64,000 nt of DNA from Candolleomyces eurysporus (taxonomy: Eukaryota; Basidiomycota; Agaricomycetes; Agaricales; Psathyrellaceae). Where the stretch lies: positions 1-64,000 of the forward strand of contig JANBPK010000924.1 in the NCBI GenBank assembly GCA_027579435.1, written 5' to 3'. Both the position numbers and the translations under genes were made by a program. Positions 42,366-53,257 of the stretch are shown here, one piece after another. The notes under the pieces were generated by a model, which ran no database searches, was not told the origin of the DNA, and saw only the letters and a list, made by a program, of their open reading frames with translations. Numbering within the stretch: the stretch's first letter is position 1; each line of letters begins with the position of its first letter.

Positions 42366-43353
42366 GTGCGAAAAACCCTGGTTGGTTGTGGCAAGCAGGT
42401 TCTGGAGGCCACTCAGAGAAAACCCAACCCTGTAACTATAGAAAGCAAGTCTGAAGAAGAGGAAATCGTCGAGAAGCAACTGAGAAAAGAGTCTGTGGGG
42501 GAGACCATTGAGAAGTCTGCGAAAGGAGTTCATTTCAGAGAGCCGGTAGTGGAGCAGCCCAAGAAGAAGTTACCAGAAAGACCCTTTGTCATGGTGCCGC
42601 TGCTAAGAACTAAACCGCTTGCTCCTTTTGGAGAACAGCTTCACAAAGAGGCCAGGACAACTGGGCCTACTTCAAGTCCCCTTCCTGTACTCAAGAAAAA
42701 CCAATCATATCAAAATCATGCACCTATTGAAGATGAAGAAGCATTGAGAAGAATTGTAGAGGAGCTGATCAATACCAAGTTCACTATGAGCTTGAAAGAT
42801 CTGGCTAGTGTTTCTGCTCCTGCCAGGGAGTACTTAAAGAAGTTGATCACACATAGAAAAGTGGCTTGCAAAGAAGAGAAAGTGTTGGAATACCAGATTA
42901 TTTCACTCATTGATCTGGTCTCACAAAGTCAAGAGGAGAATATTGTTCAATTCCTGAACCTCTTAGACAGCAACGAGATTCGTGAAGAAGAAGCTGAAGT
43001 TTGGGAACTTGATCCAGAACCTGAACCAGTTGTCGTGAGCACTTTTGTGCAGTTGGAGGACTTGCTTCGCGCTGAAGTCTTTTGTGCTAAAGACTTGCCT
43101 GGAATTCCAGATGGCGCGTTTGTGATGACAGACCCAGTTGAGCAGTATCTTCACTCGCTTGCTGATGGAGAAGAGCCCTGTCCTATTCTTGTAGCTCGTG
43201 AATCTGTTGCCCTTAGAACAGTATTCCCATTGATCCACAAATCTGTGCGAGCAGAAGTACTTCTAGACACTGGATCTCAAATTTGCTCCATGGATGTGGA
43301 TGTGGCTCGAAACTTAGGCATTGCATGGGACCCGGACATCGTCATCCATCTCC
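42366..43353 (+). pseudogene. Retrotransposon protease region, truncated
   Basis: An acidic linker (SKSEEEEIVEKQLRKE) is followed at the end by a retropepsin-type active site, VLLDTGSQICSMDVDVARNL, where DTGS carries the catalytic Asp. The frame then runs into LTR-B sequence at about 43354, so the polymerase part is gone. Not functional. Confidence 0.75.
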
Positions 43354-43476
43354 ACCCCTTGCCCGCCTTTATCTTCACAAAAGTATTTGGTGTGTTGTGT
43401 TGTTGTGGTTGTGTGTGTGTGTCATAGTTCTATAGTTTTGTTGGTTAAAGAGCCCTAGTTTGCTACCTGCACATCA
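43354..43476 (+). repeat. LTR-B, right copy, last 120 bp only
   Basis: Matches 40142-40264 from ACCCCTTGCC through the GTTGTGGTTGTGTGTGTG run to CTGCACATCA. The 5' part of this LTR was lost in the deletion that removed pol. The short ACCCCTTGCC overlap at the junction hints at microhomology. Confidence 0.75.
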
Positions 43477-43485
43477 CCAAACTAT

Positions 43486-44143
43486 TGAAGCATGTGGAAA
43501 TAGTGGAGTGGTTCCAAATGTGTCTCGACGCAAGTCTAGGAAGGTCAAGACCTCGTTCTGGAGCCTGGATACCCTCATATGATTATTTCTTTTGGACTGG
43601 TTGATTTCATGTGTTTATATCTCTGTTTGTCTTGGATGTGTTTGTCAAACTTATCTACAGTATTTAATCTTGGACTTTAAGTAGCTAAATCTATATAGCG
43701 GGTAGCTAGCATTGTATTTTGCATCCAGGTCTGTATTACCCACCGAATCTACAAGAGCCTCTCTGTTATCTTTTGTGTGTTTAAGTTCAGAAGTCGTTTG
43801 GAGGCCATGTCCTCATTGGATTGTCCAAGTTATATCGTGTCGAGACCATGTTCTCACTTCTGAAGTCAAATCTGTTTATCGTTGAAGTCTGTTGTCTACA
43901 AAGTTTAGCTTCTGAAGCAATAACATCAACCTGGTTGAGCCTTAGCTCCCCCCTCGAACTTGCAATTGCAAAGTCTATGTTCCGAAGCCTTAGTCCAACT
44001 TGACTTAGAGCTTTTCACTATACCCTTGCCTGCCTCTTATCTTCTGAAGATACTTGGTGTGTTTGTTTTGTGTGTGTGTTGGTGTTAGAGTTTGGTTCTT
44101 TGTCTTGTTGTGATTTGAGCCTTAGAACACAACCTGCACATCA
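43486..44143 (+). repeat. LTR-A, right copy (658 bp)
   Basis: Second LTR-A, abutting the truncated LTR-B on its left and the integrase fragment on its right. Same ends as 38876-39547. Confidence 0.8.
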
Positions 44144-45386
44144 GCACAACAGCTTCTATTAGCCAAACATGTGCCACAATTTGGAAAAAGGTTATATCGC
44201 TGGATGTGAACCATGCCAGAGGAACAAGTCACCCACTGTGCGTCCTGCAGGCCCACTCCATCCCTTATCTGTCCTGGATGCACGTTTTATGTCAGTTGTG
44301 ATTGATTTTGTTGGACCGCTACCGGTTGATAAAGGACTTGACTATGTGGTGACTATGACAGATTGTATGGGTGCCGATATAAAGCTGGTGCTGTGCAAGT
44401 CTGCCGTGACCATGCAGGAATTTGCTGAAATTTTCTTTGACCATTGGTACTGCGACAACAGTTTGCCCTTGGAGATTGTGTCAGACCATGACACACTGTT
44501 CACTTCAAAGTTCTGGAAACCCCTCCATACATTGACTGGTGTTAAACTGAAAATGTCCTTGGCATTTCACCCACAAACAGACGGCTCTAGTGAGCGTACT
44601 AATAAGACGGTAATTCAGGCGTTGCACTACCATGTCAAGCGTGACCAAAAGGGTTGGGTTAAGGCTCTCCCCAAAGTCCACTTCGATATCATGAATTCAG
44701 TCAACAGTTTAACAGGATTCTCACCTTTCCAGCTCAAGTCTGGCTTTTCTCCTTGTATCATACCCCCATTCTCCCTCAGCAACAACCCGATTCCTCCCTC
44801 TTCAGAACTTGACTTGGCTCTCGTGACACTCAAACGTTTGCATGTCAAAGTCCTGGATGCTCAAGACAACCTCCATCGTGCAAAAATCAACCAGGCTAAG
44901 GCTACCAACAAACACAGAAACCCGGACCCTCATTTCCAGGTTGGCGACAAAGTGTTACTGTGCACAAAGAACCGGCGAAGAGAATACTTAGCTGGCAATG
45001 CATGGAGGACCACTAAGTTCATACCTAGATTTGATGGCCCTTATCATGTTGTGAAGGCCTTTACTGATACCTCCTCATATACCCTAGATTTGCCAGTGAC
45101 ATTGAACATCTTTCCTACGTTTCATGTCTATCAGCTGAAAATTTTCATTCCCAACAACTCACAAAACTATCCTTCACAGGAACACACTTGTCCTGGTCCC
45201 ATAATGACCTCTGAAGGCGCCGAAGAATGGTGGATCGACTCGCGTCAGCAGGGCAGAGGATGGTGTTATCTTGTGAGGTGGGGAGGTTATGGGTTAGAAG
45301 ACGACGAATGGCTGCCCGGAAAAGACCTTGAAGATTGCAAAGCCTTGGATATTTGGCAAGCGGCCCATCCCCCGGACCATGTATAA
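44144..45386 (+). mobile_element. Ty3/Gypsy chromovirus integrase with chromodomain, 5'-truncated
   Basis: Open frame of 405 codons from 44169. It keeps the tail of the zinc-binding domain (YIAGCEPCQRNKSP). The integrase core has all three acidic residues visible (VIDFVGPLP, VSDHDTLFTSKFW, DGSSERTNK). A C-terminal GPY/F-type module (FQVGDKVLL, FIPRFDGPYHVVKAF, FHVYQLK) leads to a chromodomain (EEWWIDSRQQGRGWCYLVRW, GYGLEDDEWLPGKDLEDC). Just upstream, FY-stop-PNM shows TAG at 44160-44162 where the family has Trp. Everything 5' of the zinc domain is absent, and LTR-A lies at the break. The ORF itself looks recently active. Confidence 0.85.
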
Positions 45387-45525
45387 TTCTTCACCTTCTT
45401 CTTCGGCCAGCCGGTAGCTTTTGTCCCACTGGGTTTTTGACGCACCCATGCTGAGCATTTTAGTATTATTATCTCTTTCTTTCCTTAAATCCCTGAATTT
45501 CCTTTTCAGTTGACAGTTTCTCTCT

Positions 45526-45700
45526 TTTTTTGATGATGGGAGTAGTGTAACGAAGTTCCACAGCATACCCTTATATACGGACCCACATCACGATCACATG
45601 ATGACTGGTCCCATATATATAGTAGACAGACGCGACTCCTGCTAGCTTATCCTTTCTTTCTTCCTTCATCTCTGTGTCTCCTCCGTCCTGTAACATCTCA
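45526..45700 (+). repeat. Polypurine tract and 3' LTR of the chromovirus (LTR-C)
   Basis: A purine-rich GATGATGGGAGTAG ends at 45545 and is followed by TGTAACGAAG at 45546, a usual Ty3/Gypsy LTR start. TATATATAG at about 45616 could be its promoter. The right end is uncertain; CCTGTAACA at about 45697 is one candidate. Confidence 0.55.
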
Positions 45701-45845
45701 AGACCTCCTTCGAATACACATCGATCTAACGGACCTTGATTGTGAGTATCTCTTAGCGTAGCCGTCGTGAGGGACGACTTCCAATCGGCTAGGAATCGAA
45801 GGTGTCGCTCCCATCGGTACCCACCCGTGCTGAAGCCGACTGGGG

Positions 45846-45945
45846 AAGGGCGAGGTGTGGAGTTGCGAAAGTACCATTTCCGTTGTTCAGCGAAACGAGG
45901 ACACCGGCACCACCAAACCCGATGATAGACGTAACATCCAGATTA
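45846..45945 (-). pseudogene. Fragment of a PVL-like propeller repeat
   Basis: The minus strand reads IIGFGGAGVLVSLNNGNGTF, the same unit as DIVGFADDGVHVALNNGNGT in the gene at the right edge. The DNA is also similar over about 60 bp. Nothing else of a propeller gene survives here, so it is a relic. Confidence 0.65.
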
Positions 45946-46140
45946 TTTAATCAGAGCAGTGGGATACCGTGCTCGCTCGAAAGTAGCAAGCGTTGCAGTG
46001 AAACCGGCATCGAGGGATATTTACAGCGACATCAAGACAATAGTCAGTTAAACAGCCTTGATAGTAATCCATCCAAGCATACATGAGAAAGCCCAGTCCA
46101 CCTTAGGATATCCTAAACTCCCTCCTCTCGGTACCTCACC

Positions 46141-48332
46141 CTATCTCCCCATTTGATTATCTCGACACAGTCGTGCTCCGCTCTCTCTTGACTTCCAACC
46201 GACGCTGCCAACAGCGACCTTGTATCTGNTTGGTTCAAAATTGCTCCTATAATCCAGATCCCCCATGCGCAACGCGGCCACAAGGATGCAAAGGGTCGAT
46301 AGGTTCATGATTGTCATCGGTAAAAGGAACGCTACTTGCACGTAGGTCATACGTGCGGACCAGCCCATCACAGCATACTCGACCCGCCCCTCCACCTGGC
46401 GCCAGCATCCTAGCGGTGGGGATTGCCGCAGTAGATGCACCCTGAGATGTGTTGTCTGTGATTCAACTATGTGACCCTTCATGCGATATCAGGTTAAACA
46501 ACTCAGAAACTCACCACATACTCCAGGACACCTTGTATCGTTGCTGCGTACAGCTCAAGGTACGCATCATCTTGTTCAGTTTGGCTGAAATTGAAAAATT
46601 TGACGCCAACTGTGGCCACGGACTCTGCTATCATGTTAGAGTTCCAACGCTGAGCCCAGCTCACCAATTCTCCAAGAATATGAGTCGACGACTGGACCAA
46701 TGCGGGATGGGTGCTCTGGTTCGCCAGTGCTGGTAATGGTTCGACAGCGAGATTCATGTCGGTAGTGAAATACTTCTCGATGCTACGATACGTAGTTGAA
46801 AATATTTCAGCACGCATTGGGCACACCTTGCAGGTGATATTCCCGACAAAAGTGGAGTAACCTCGAACAGAGCCTCCTCCTTGCAGATAGAGGTAATACA
46901 TCGGCCCATCCATCTTGGAGGACTGGGAGATGTCACCTATACACGCCATAAAAGCCAGTCCATTCTGCGTTTTATCCATGGTGCTGGTCTCGCTCGAATT
47001 AGACACTGAGACCTGTCCATCCCCGCAAACCGCACGGTACCGAAATTCGTCTCGACTAGGATTGAGAGTGATAGGGCTGGTTTCATCGTAGGCGCAGGTG
47101 ACATCGCTTTTGAGCCCTTGCTGGAGTATAGTGTAGTTGTATGAAAGGATTCCTCTTTGTGCACTAGAGTTGATGAAAAGGCTGTGTGACGTCCAATTGT
47201 GAAAATCAGGGACACCGTTGGGTCCAATGGGAAGGACGCCCCTTGCCGATCCAAGGACTGGGACTCTTGCTTCTGTGCTGAGCAGCCGTGGAAGGAGTTG
47301 GTGCCCTTTCGATGTGAAAATCTAGAAAGTCTGAAGATGGGCCCGAGGAAGTGAGAAAATTCATGCAGGATGAGACGTACGTTGGCGCGCCCCGAATCGA
47401 GTATATCGAGCATGATCTGCTCGGACAGACAGGTTGCTTGAGGCGATTGAGGCTGGACCTGACGCCTCACCGGTGGCGCGCTGGTCGCAAACTCCTCCGC
47501 AGTTTGACCTGTTGCTTCCTGAGCCTATTAAGTAGTGAAATGATGAGTCACCATTAGCTTGGCTTGTAATTCACAAGGCATGTAAAACGAACCATCTGCC
47601 TGCACCAACCCAGCGGATACCGGCCGGGCTCTGCTAGCCATAACACACATTCACGGTCCTGCGACGTGAAATCGAGCTCCCATCCCTCCAGCTCTTTGAT
47701 TTGAGACTTGATGAAGCTAGAAGGAGAGATCAAGCTTGCTGTCCCTGATGGGATGGCTGCGAAGCCACCAAGAGCTGCAAAGAGGAGAAACACGAGCAGG
47801 GACCGTTGACCCTTTCCCACAATCGCCTTCCAATCTGATAGTCCCCAAACCACACTCATGTGCCGAAACGCCATGAGCGCTGACACACCGAACACGGTGA
47901 TGGCCTTATCTTCATCATTATTGGCGATGAACTCTTGCCCATACCTCGTAATCGCACATCCGAACAGGAATGTCGCGGCTACGCGATTCAGAGTTCCGAT
48001 GAAGGTGACGAAGGCGCTGACCAGTTGAGGGTTTTCAACGACATATTCAGCCGCCCCATTAGGCATTTGGATGCCTCCAGAGACGCTGAATAGCCCAAGA
48101 ACAACCCACGGCCACAGCAGCAGGAAAAGGACGCAGATGAGGAGGAGTACATCTTTTATCGAGATGGGAATGTAGCCTACGACTGATATAAGCTGGGTTT
48201 CGTCTCTCAAATACGAACAGTTGTCATCTCACCTTTGAGGGTGGCTTTGCTATCGCCAATGGACTGAAGCACATTCTCTCCAGCCGTCGTAATATTTGAT
48301 TTCTCTGTATCAATGGGATGGTAGGATGCCAT
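46141..48332 (-). CDS. Large multipass membrane protein, basidiomycete-specific family
   Basis: Starts at ATG 48332 (MASYHPIDTEKSNITTAGEN), then a 50 nt intron and transmembrane spans: VLLLICVLFLLLWPWVVLGL, LVSAFVTFIGTLNRVAATFL, SLLVFLLFAALGGFAAI. A long extracytosolic region follows with N-glycosylation sites and conserved bits (DFTSQDRECVLWL, SYNYTILQQGLKSDVTCAYD, NITCKVCPMRAEIFSTTYRS, MIAESVATVGVKFF, LELYAATIQGVLEYVVS). A last span is VAFLLPMTIMNLSTLCILVA. This layout recurs in Agaricomycetes without a known function. Short introns include one at about 47520-47590. An N at 46229 is near the C-terminus, and the final residues are uncertain. Confidence 0.7.
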
Positions 48333-50155
48333 GGTGATAACACCCACACGAGCTTAGTAGGGTGAGCTGACAAGTTATATGAGCGTTAAGTGGGTCCAAC
48401 GCGAGTTGAAAAGACATCCCTGAAACTGTGCGGATGGCTTATATAAGGGATCCATTAAGGCTCTCCATGCTGCGTTGGGCGTACTGAGCTTGTGCGTCGC
48501 CTGGCATGAGGAACGCCACATTGACACCTTGGGCTGTGTTCGACTTTCATTTACCAGCTAGCATCACTTTCATTCTCAGTCACCAGCGGACAGTGCGTTC
48601 ATTCAACCAGCACAGCTCACCATCGTCGCCGTATTCAAGCAACCTGCTTCTCCCATGAGTCGCACGGAGCTAGAAATAGGATGAATTAAGCGCAAGGTGG
48701 GTGTTGAACGTTGAATCTCGACCAATCACTGACGATTTACTGTACGCTTCGAGACTCCTGTCGATTTTGCGATGGCTCTAGGTTTCATATACGCGGACAT
48801 CACAAAGATGTGCTCCTTCACATCTTCTGAGATATGGCGACAATTGCCCATGGTCAAAGTTCAAGAGTGTTTACGCGAGACTTCGAGTTGTGAAACACCA
48901 GTTCCGATTGCTGGGTCGACAACGCCGCATCTGTCAGCCCCTCTTTCCTGGTGCGGTTCTTCATTTTTGCTGTGTCAATTGGTAGATAGATAGGTGATAA
49001 AGAATTTACAGCACAAGTCATATTTGTTGAGTTGTGGAGCGGTGGCGTATCCAACCAACACTTAAATGGGGTGCGGGTGGGGGATGGAGGCGAATCACGG
49101 CTGGAATAATGGCTCATACTCTGTTCTTTACCACACCATGGCCGTCGGTAGCCGTCGATACATGAGCAGAGATCCGTCCAATATCGATAGAATGTGGAAT
49201 GGCGGTTGGTTGGATGACGTGGTTGTTAGTCAAATGTGAACGGTACGCCAAATTCGGTATGGCCCGCAAACCATGTTGGTTTTACAGCTCCAAAGCTNAA
49301 AAAATATCAGAAGCGGAAGAACATGAGATCTGGTCTATCGCCTTTTGGTTAGCTATGAGGCTACTTGGGCGCGATCTCTCTGTCCCGAGTCGTTCGGGAT
49401 AGGATAGATAAAACTCAGGTGTTGATGAGACAACATCAGTGAGCACTCCTAGGGATACAAGTCACCTGTCGCAAGCGCTTAACATTCAAGTTTGCATTCA
49501 ATGGACTGTGTCCCGCGCGATACGCATTGGCTTTTTTAATCGCAAGCGGAGACAAAGTCGAGGGAGGAGTGAACGCAGGGGAGCAACGATATTCGACAGT
49601 GAGAGCGCGTATCAAGCTCGAGGATGCCTCGTTTGGGTTATTGTCCACCATTGAATCAACGAAACACTTGGGCGCTCAGACTCGGAAGCTATCAGATAGC
49701 ACTAGTGGGGGATGGGCCAAGAGGCATTTCAGAAAGGCTTGACTGAAGAAAAGAGCATGAAGGAAGGGAAACGGGACAGAATCTCGGAGAAAGCCTGCAA
49801 TTGGCGCCGGAGGGAGATGTATTTGATGAAATGGACCCTTACACTTTCACTTGAGGGATGCATCACTCTCGTAAATCCTCTTTTCAAAAAGAAATATACC
49901 TTTACCGCTATAGATATCCTTGAGAGAGCGAATGTAGACCTTTGTATATCTACCTTCTTCCGGGGTCGGGGGCTGATGCTAGCCCTGGCGCCACTGCGAT
50001 GGTCGTGAACAGCACCTTCTTCTGACCTGGACTCGTACGACCAAGCCAAATTCTCCGGGAAAGTAATAATCAAAATTTAAGACAGAAAGACGGATTATCG
50101 TGATCCCCGTAAGTCCACTAGTCGACTCGCTGGATTCCCTCGACGCGATAATTAG
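48333..50155. other. Gene-poor stretch
   Basis: 1.8 kb without a supportable gene. An N at 49298 precedes an A-run. Short frames show no family motif. Confidence 0.45.
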
Positions 50156-50807
50156 CTAGGAGACGAAACTACATGGGTACGATATTTTACTACTCGATAG
50201 CCTTTTCAAACGATTATAAGGTGCATAAATAGCCTGACCTGAGCATGCACACGAAGGAGCCTCCACCTCACTCTCGCGCTTCTCCGTCTCCTCATCAAAT
50301 CCGCCTACCGCTAACAGCGAACTGCCAGTATGTTCCTCCGGATTGGCAGTAACACCACCCAGTTCGACGACTGCAGCAGACGTTCCGACGCCGGTGCTAG
50401 TTTCTTCACCCGCGAAGTGCATAGAGCATAACGGCCTGGTTATGATAACAGTTGGCGTCCCTGAGCCTGCAAGGCGGCGCAAGTTCAGCAGCATATGCGA
50501 GCCCTACACGTGAATAGACGTCAATAGGAGCTCCAGGGAACCGACGTCAAGAAATTGACTCACAGCGAACAAGCACACAGAGTAGTACCATCCATTCAAT
50601 AGGGGATTAAGGATTCAGTAGGATCTCGCCTTCAGGCTTGGGTAGGTTCGACAGAACGTCACAGAAGAAATGTAAGCGCTGCGGCTCGAGGAAGCGATGC
50701 ACTCTCATCACCGTGATCTGGGAGTGGATGACTCTATGCTCATCTTCTGAGTACCCTGCGTCCTTGTTCACCTGTAAAGCATGGTGTAATGTCTGAGCTG
50801 TGCCCAT
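50156..50807 (-). pseudogene. DUF6533-like membrane protein pseudogene with internal deletion
   Basis: The start reads MGTAQTLHHALQVNKDAGYS and the end reads WYYSVCLFA, then SHMLLNLRRLAGSGTPTV. Both match the two DUF6533-like genes at 58866 and 61379, but the five or so middle exons with the other membrane spans are missing. The first intron donor is AAG|ATGAGC where both relatives have AAG|GT. The second exon (AAALTFLL) loses two bases at CTGTGACGTT, causing a stop. Three independent lesions make it a pseudogene. Confidence 0.7.
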
Positions 50808-52020
50808 CGCGAGCGAGAGAGGACAGTCCAAGGGCCCAGAGCTGGGGTCCAGCCTCAAAGCCGCCCGACCTTCTTATAACCAGGTTAAATAAATTTGGAA
50901 GATAAGCGACTGAGGGCGTCGAGCGTACGGATTGAGCTCGAGCTCTATCATTAGAATAAGGTTTGCGCGAAGTCGTATTGAGTGTATTGTTGTCGACAAA
51001 GCCGTCGAAAGAGATTAGTCAAGTCCCGCAGGGCAGTGCCGAGCTAGACATGTTTAGAAGGGCCAACTAAAACGCCACTCTGAACCCAATCCAATTGGTG
51101 ACGGAAAAATGCCGACTGTTCTGTGGTGTCAATCCCGGGCTCGGATACATCAAAACATAACCTTTGAGTTCGAGTTCGACGCGTAGGTTAACACACCCAT
51201 TATAATTCTAGCGCTCAGGTCACAGCCGGCGAACTGTGGGCAGTGAACGTCAACGATAATCTTGTGAAAGCCGCTTCTAGTAAACTGGTGCTGCGAGAGT
51301 CACGGAGGTGAGGACCAACCTGTCTGCGTTCACCGGGTGACTTCCCGTATCAATCTATTTCGAATAAACCTCTCATAGACACCGAGGTTCGTGATGGATA
51401 ATCTTCGCCAGAGCTCCATTCGCCCCTGACAGAGCTATGTTGTTTTCAGGAGTGAGGGACATGATCGGTTGACATGATGTTCGCCAACTCATATCTATAG
51501 TCAATCAATACGACTTGAATTGAAAGAAGTTGTTGATAATCACAATGAGAAGCTAGCCAGGAATAGGAAGAGAACGTGACTCAGAACCAGCTACACGAGG
51601 ATGCAGTCCCAGACAGCCCATGTCTCGCCGATGGCAGCTCTTTACGCGTCCCCAAGATCTCCACCAGAATCAAGATTGTGAAACTCGGAGGTTCATTCAT
51701 GGATATACCCAATGCCGAAGCACACAGATAAGACTCGGGATGTTCGTTTTCGAGAGGTAGTTAAATCTTTGGTACTTTGCAATCAAAGCCTTAACCCACC
51801 CGAGCTAGCTGAAACCGAAACGCTTTCGATGAGATCCAGACATGGAATCTCAGTGGAGAGGTGACGTACAGCTGAATTTGATCTGGTCGACTCGCTGACA
51901 TCCTTCACCCAGGGGTAGCAGACACACGACCATAGCATATCTAGCTTTTACGGGGGGCGGAGCCTAGGAATCATTTGTAAACTAAACGCACAGCGAGAAG
52001 AATGGTCGTACACTGGAATT
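50808..52020. other. Gene-poor stretch
   Basis: 1.2 kb between the pseudogene and the J-protein stop, no supportable gene. Confidence 0.45.
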
Positions 52021-52909
52021 TCAGAGCCCTGGCATTCCAAATCCGCCCACTAACAACACCGGGATCGCAATGACGCCGGATAGCTGAAGCGCTCGAATTA
52101 GCACCGACTCATTCCCCAGTCTGTCGGCTTCCTTGTAAAAATCTTCTGTCCTCTTCCGTGAGCCATTGAGATGATCATGGTGTGGGTTTGGCCCAGGGCG
52201 GCGGGGCCGGGACGCATGAAAGTCGTAGTCTGGAGGTGGCTCCTTTGTACGGCGAAAAGGATTGGATGAAGCAGTCCCAGTGTACGTTCCTCGTGCTGTC
52301 CGAGCGGTGTAGGAGTACTTCCAGGCATACGTTGCCTTCGGATTCTTAGATGGTGGAGCGTGGGGTGTGTAACGACCAAATGGGTCGCTGGAGGGTCCAC
52401 GGTGTAGCAAGCTCCGGTCGTAGGCTCTCCTAAAAGATAAATATGCATGTGTTTCGAAAGTTGAGACATATAATTACGCACGTTCCCTGTCGTTACTTAG
52501 AATCTGATACGCCTCGTTTACTTTCCGAAAGTTATCTGGAGATTTTGGGTCTTTCGACAGATCCGGATGGTGTTGTTTACTGAGCTAGATGCTCCGTTAG
52601 CCGCTACATCAGTTTGGTATATGTGGCTGTTCCGACCCTATAGAAACTGGACGATAAAATGTTGCTCAGATATCTTGTTGGGGTTCAAACCGAGGAGTGA
52701 CGAACCTTTATCTGGGCCTTCGAGGCATCCTGTGGTAGTCCGAGCGTTTCATAATGGGATCTTCGTATACATGTTGTAGAGAGCTGCCTCGTTTGAGATT
52801 TCCGGCTTAGCGCTCTCTTTGTGGACGCGGCTGGTGTCATCGAGCTGAGCGAGGTGTTGGTCGTCGCTAGGGTTGGGAGTGTCGGTGACGTAGCCGGATT
52901 TGTCATCAT
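52021..52909 (-). CDS. J-domain co-chaperone, probably mitochondrial
   Basis: Three exons (52706-52909, 52478-52584, 52021-52429) give 239 residues. An N-terminal stretch rich in Ser/Thr/Arg and poor in acid ([20 protein letters not shown]) resembles a mitochondrial presequence. The J domain follows at about 51-115: [18 protein letters not shown], then [19 protein letters not shown] and [19 protein letters not shown]. The HPD tripeptide that stimulates Hsp70 ATPase is intact. The rest is Pro/Arg-rich, and the C-terminus has one hydrophobic segment ([18 protein letters not shown]), so it may be anchored in a membrane. ATG at 52909 or 52906 is chosen; the frame upstream has no ATG. Partner Hsp70 unknown. 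Confidence 0.85.
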
Positions 52910-53257
52910 GACGCGGCCCAGTGGCGGCCCGAGCAGTTCCTCAGCTATCTGAGTGTCGCGTCCCTCTGCTCTTTCCCGACGCTTCCCTCTGTCAAGGCGC
53001 CAATACTCTTCTCGTCGTGTTGCCAATAGGCCGCTCTAAAACCAATTGAGTCACCATCTCTCTTACTTACAAGTCTTTGATTGGCCAAACTGGCCACTGC
53101 AGCACGCTTTAGCCTTTGGCTATCATGCGTCTGAGACTTTCCGTACAAAGAAGGGCATTATGATTAAGTTCAACCACCTTACCGCCAACGGTATTTATAC
53201 CTACATTTATAGACCGCTATCCATTGCCAGACCCTCTTCTGACGACAACACCTTGCG
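52910..53257. promoter_or_regulatory. Divergent intergenic region, J-protein and P450
   Basis: 348 bp between two start codons that point apart. TATTTATACC at about 53191 may serve the P450. Nothing else is clear. Confidence 0.4.

Larger units (their letters stand above)
40265..43353 (+). mobile_element. LTR-retrotransposon internal region, gag-protease only
   Basis: The body of the LTR-B element. It runs from a PBS-like site through gag (40576-42306) and a protease region (about 42366-43353), then stops abruptly at a junction with the last 120 bp of LTR-B. Reverse transcriptase, RNase H and integrase are missing. One deletion from the protease into the 3' LTR explains this. Base composition is AT-richer than the host genes. 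Confidence 0.8.
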
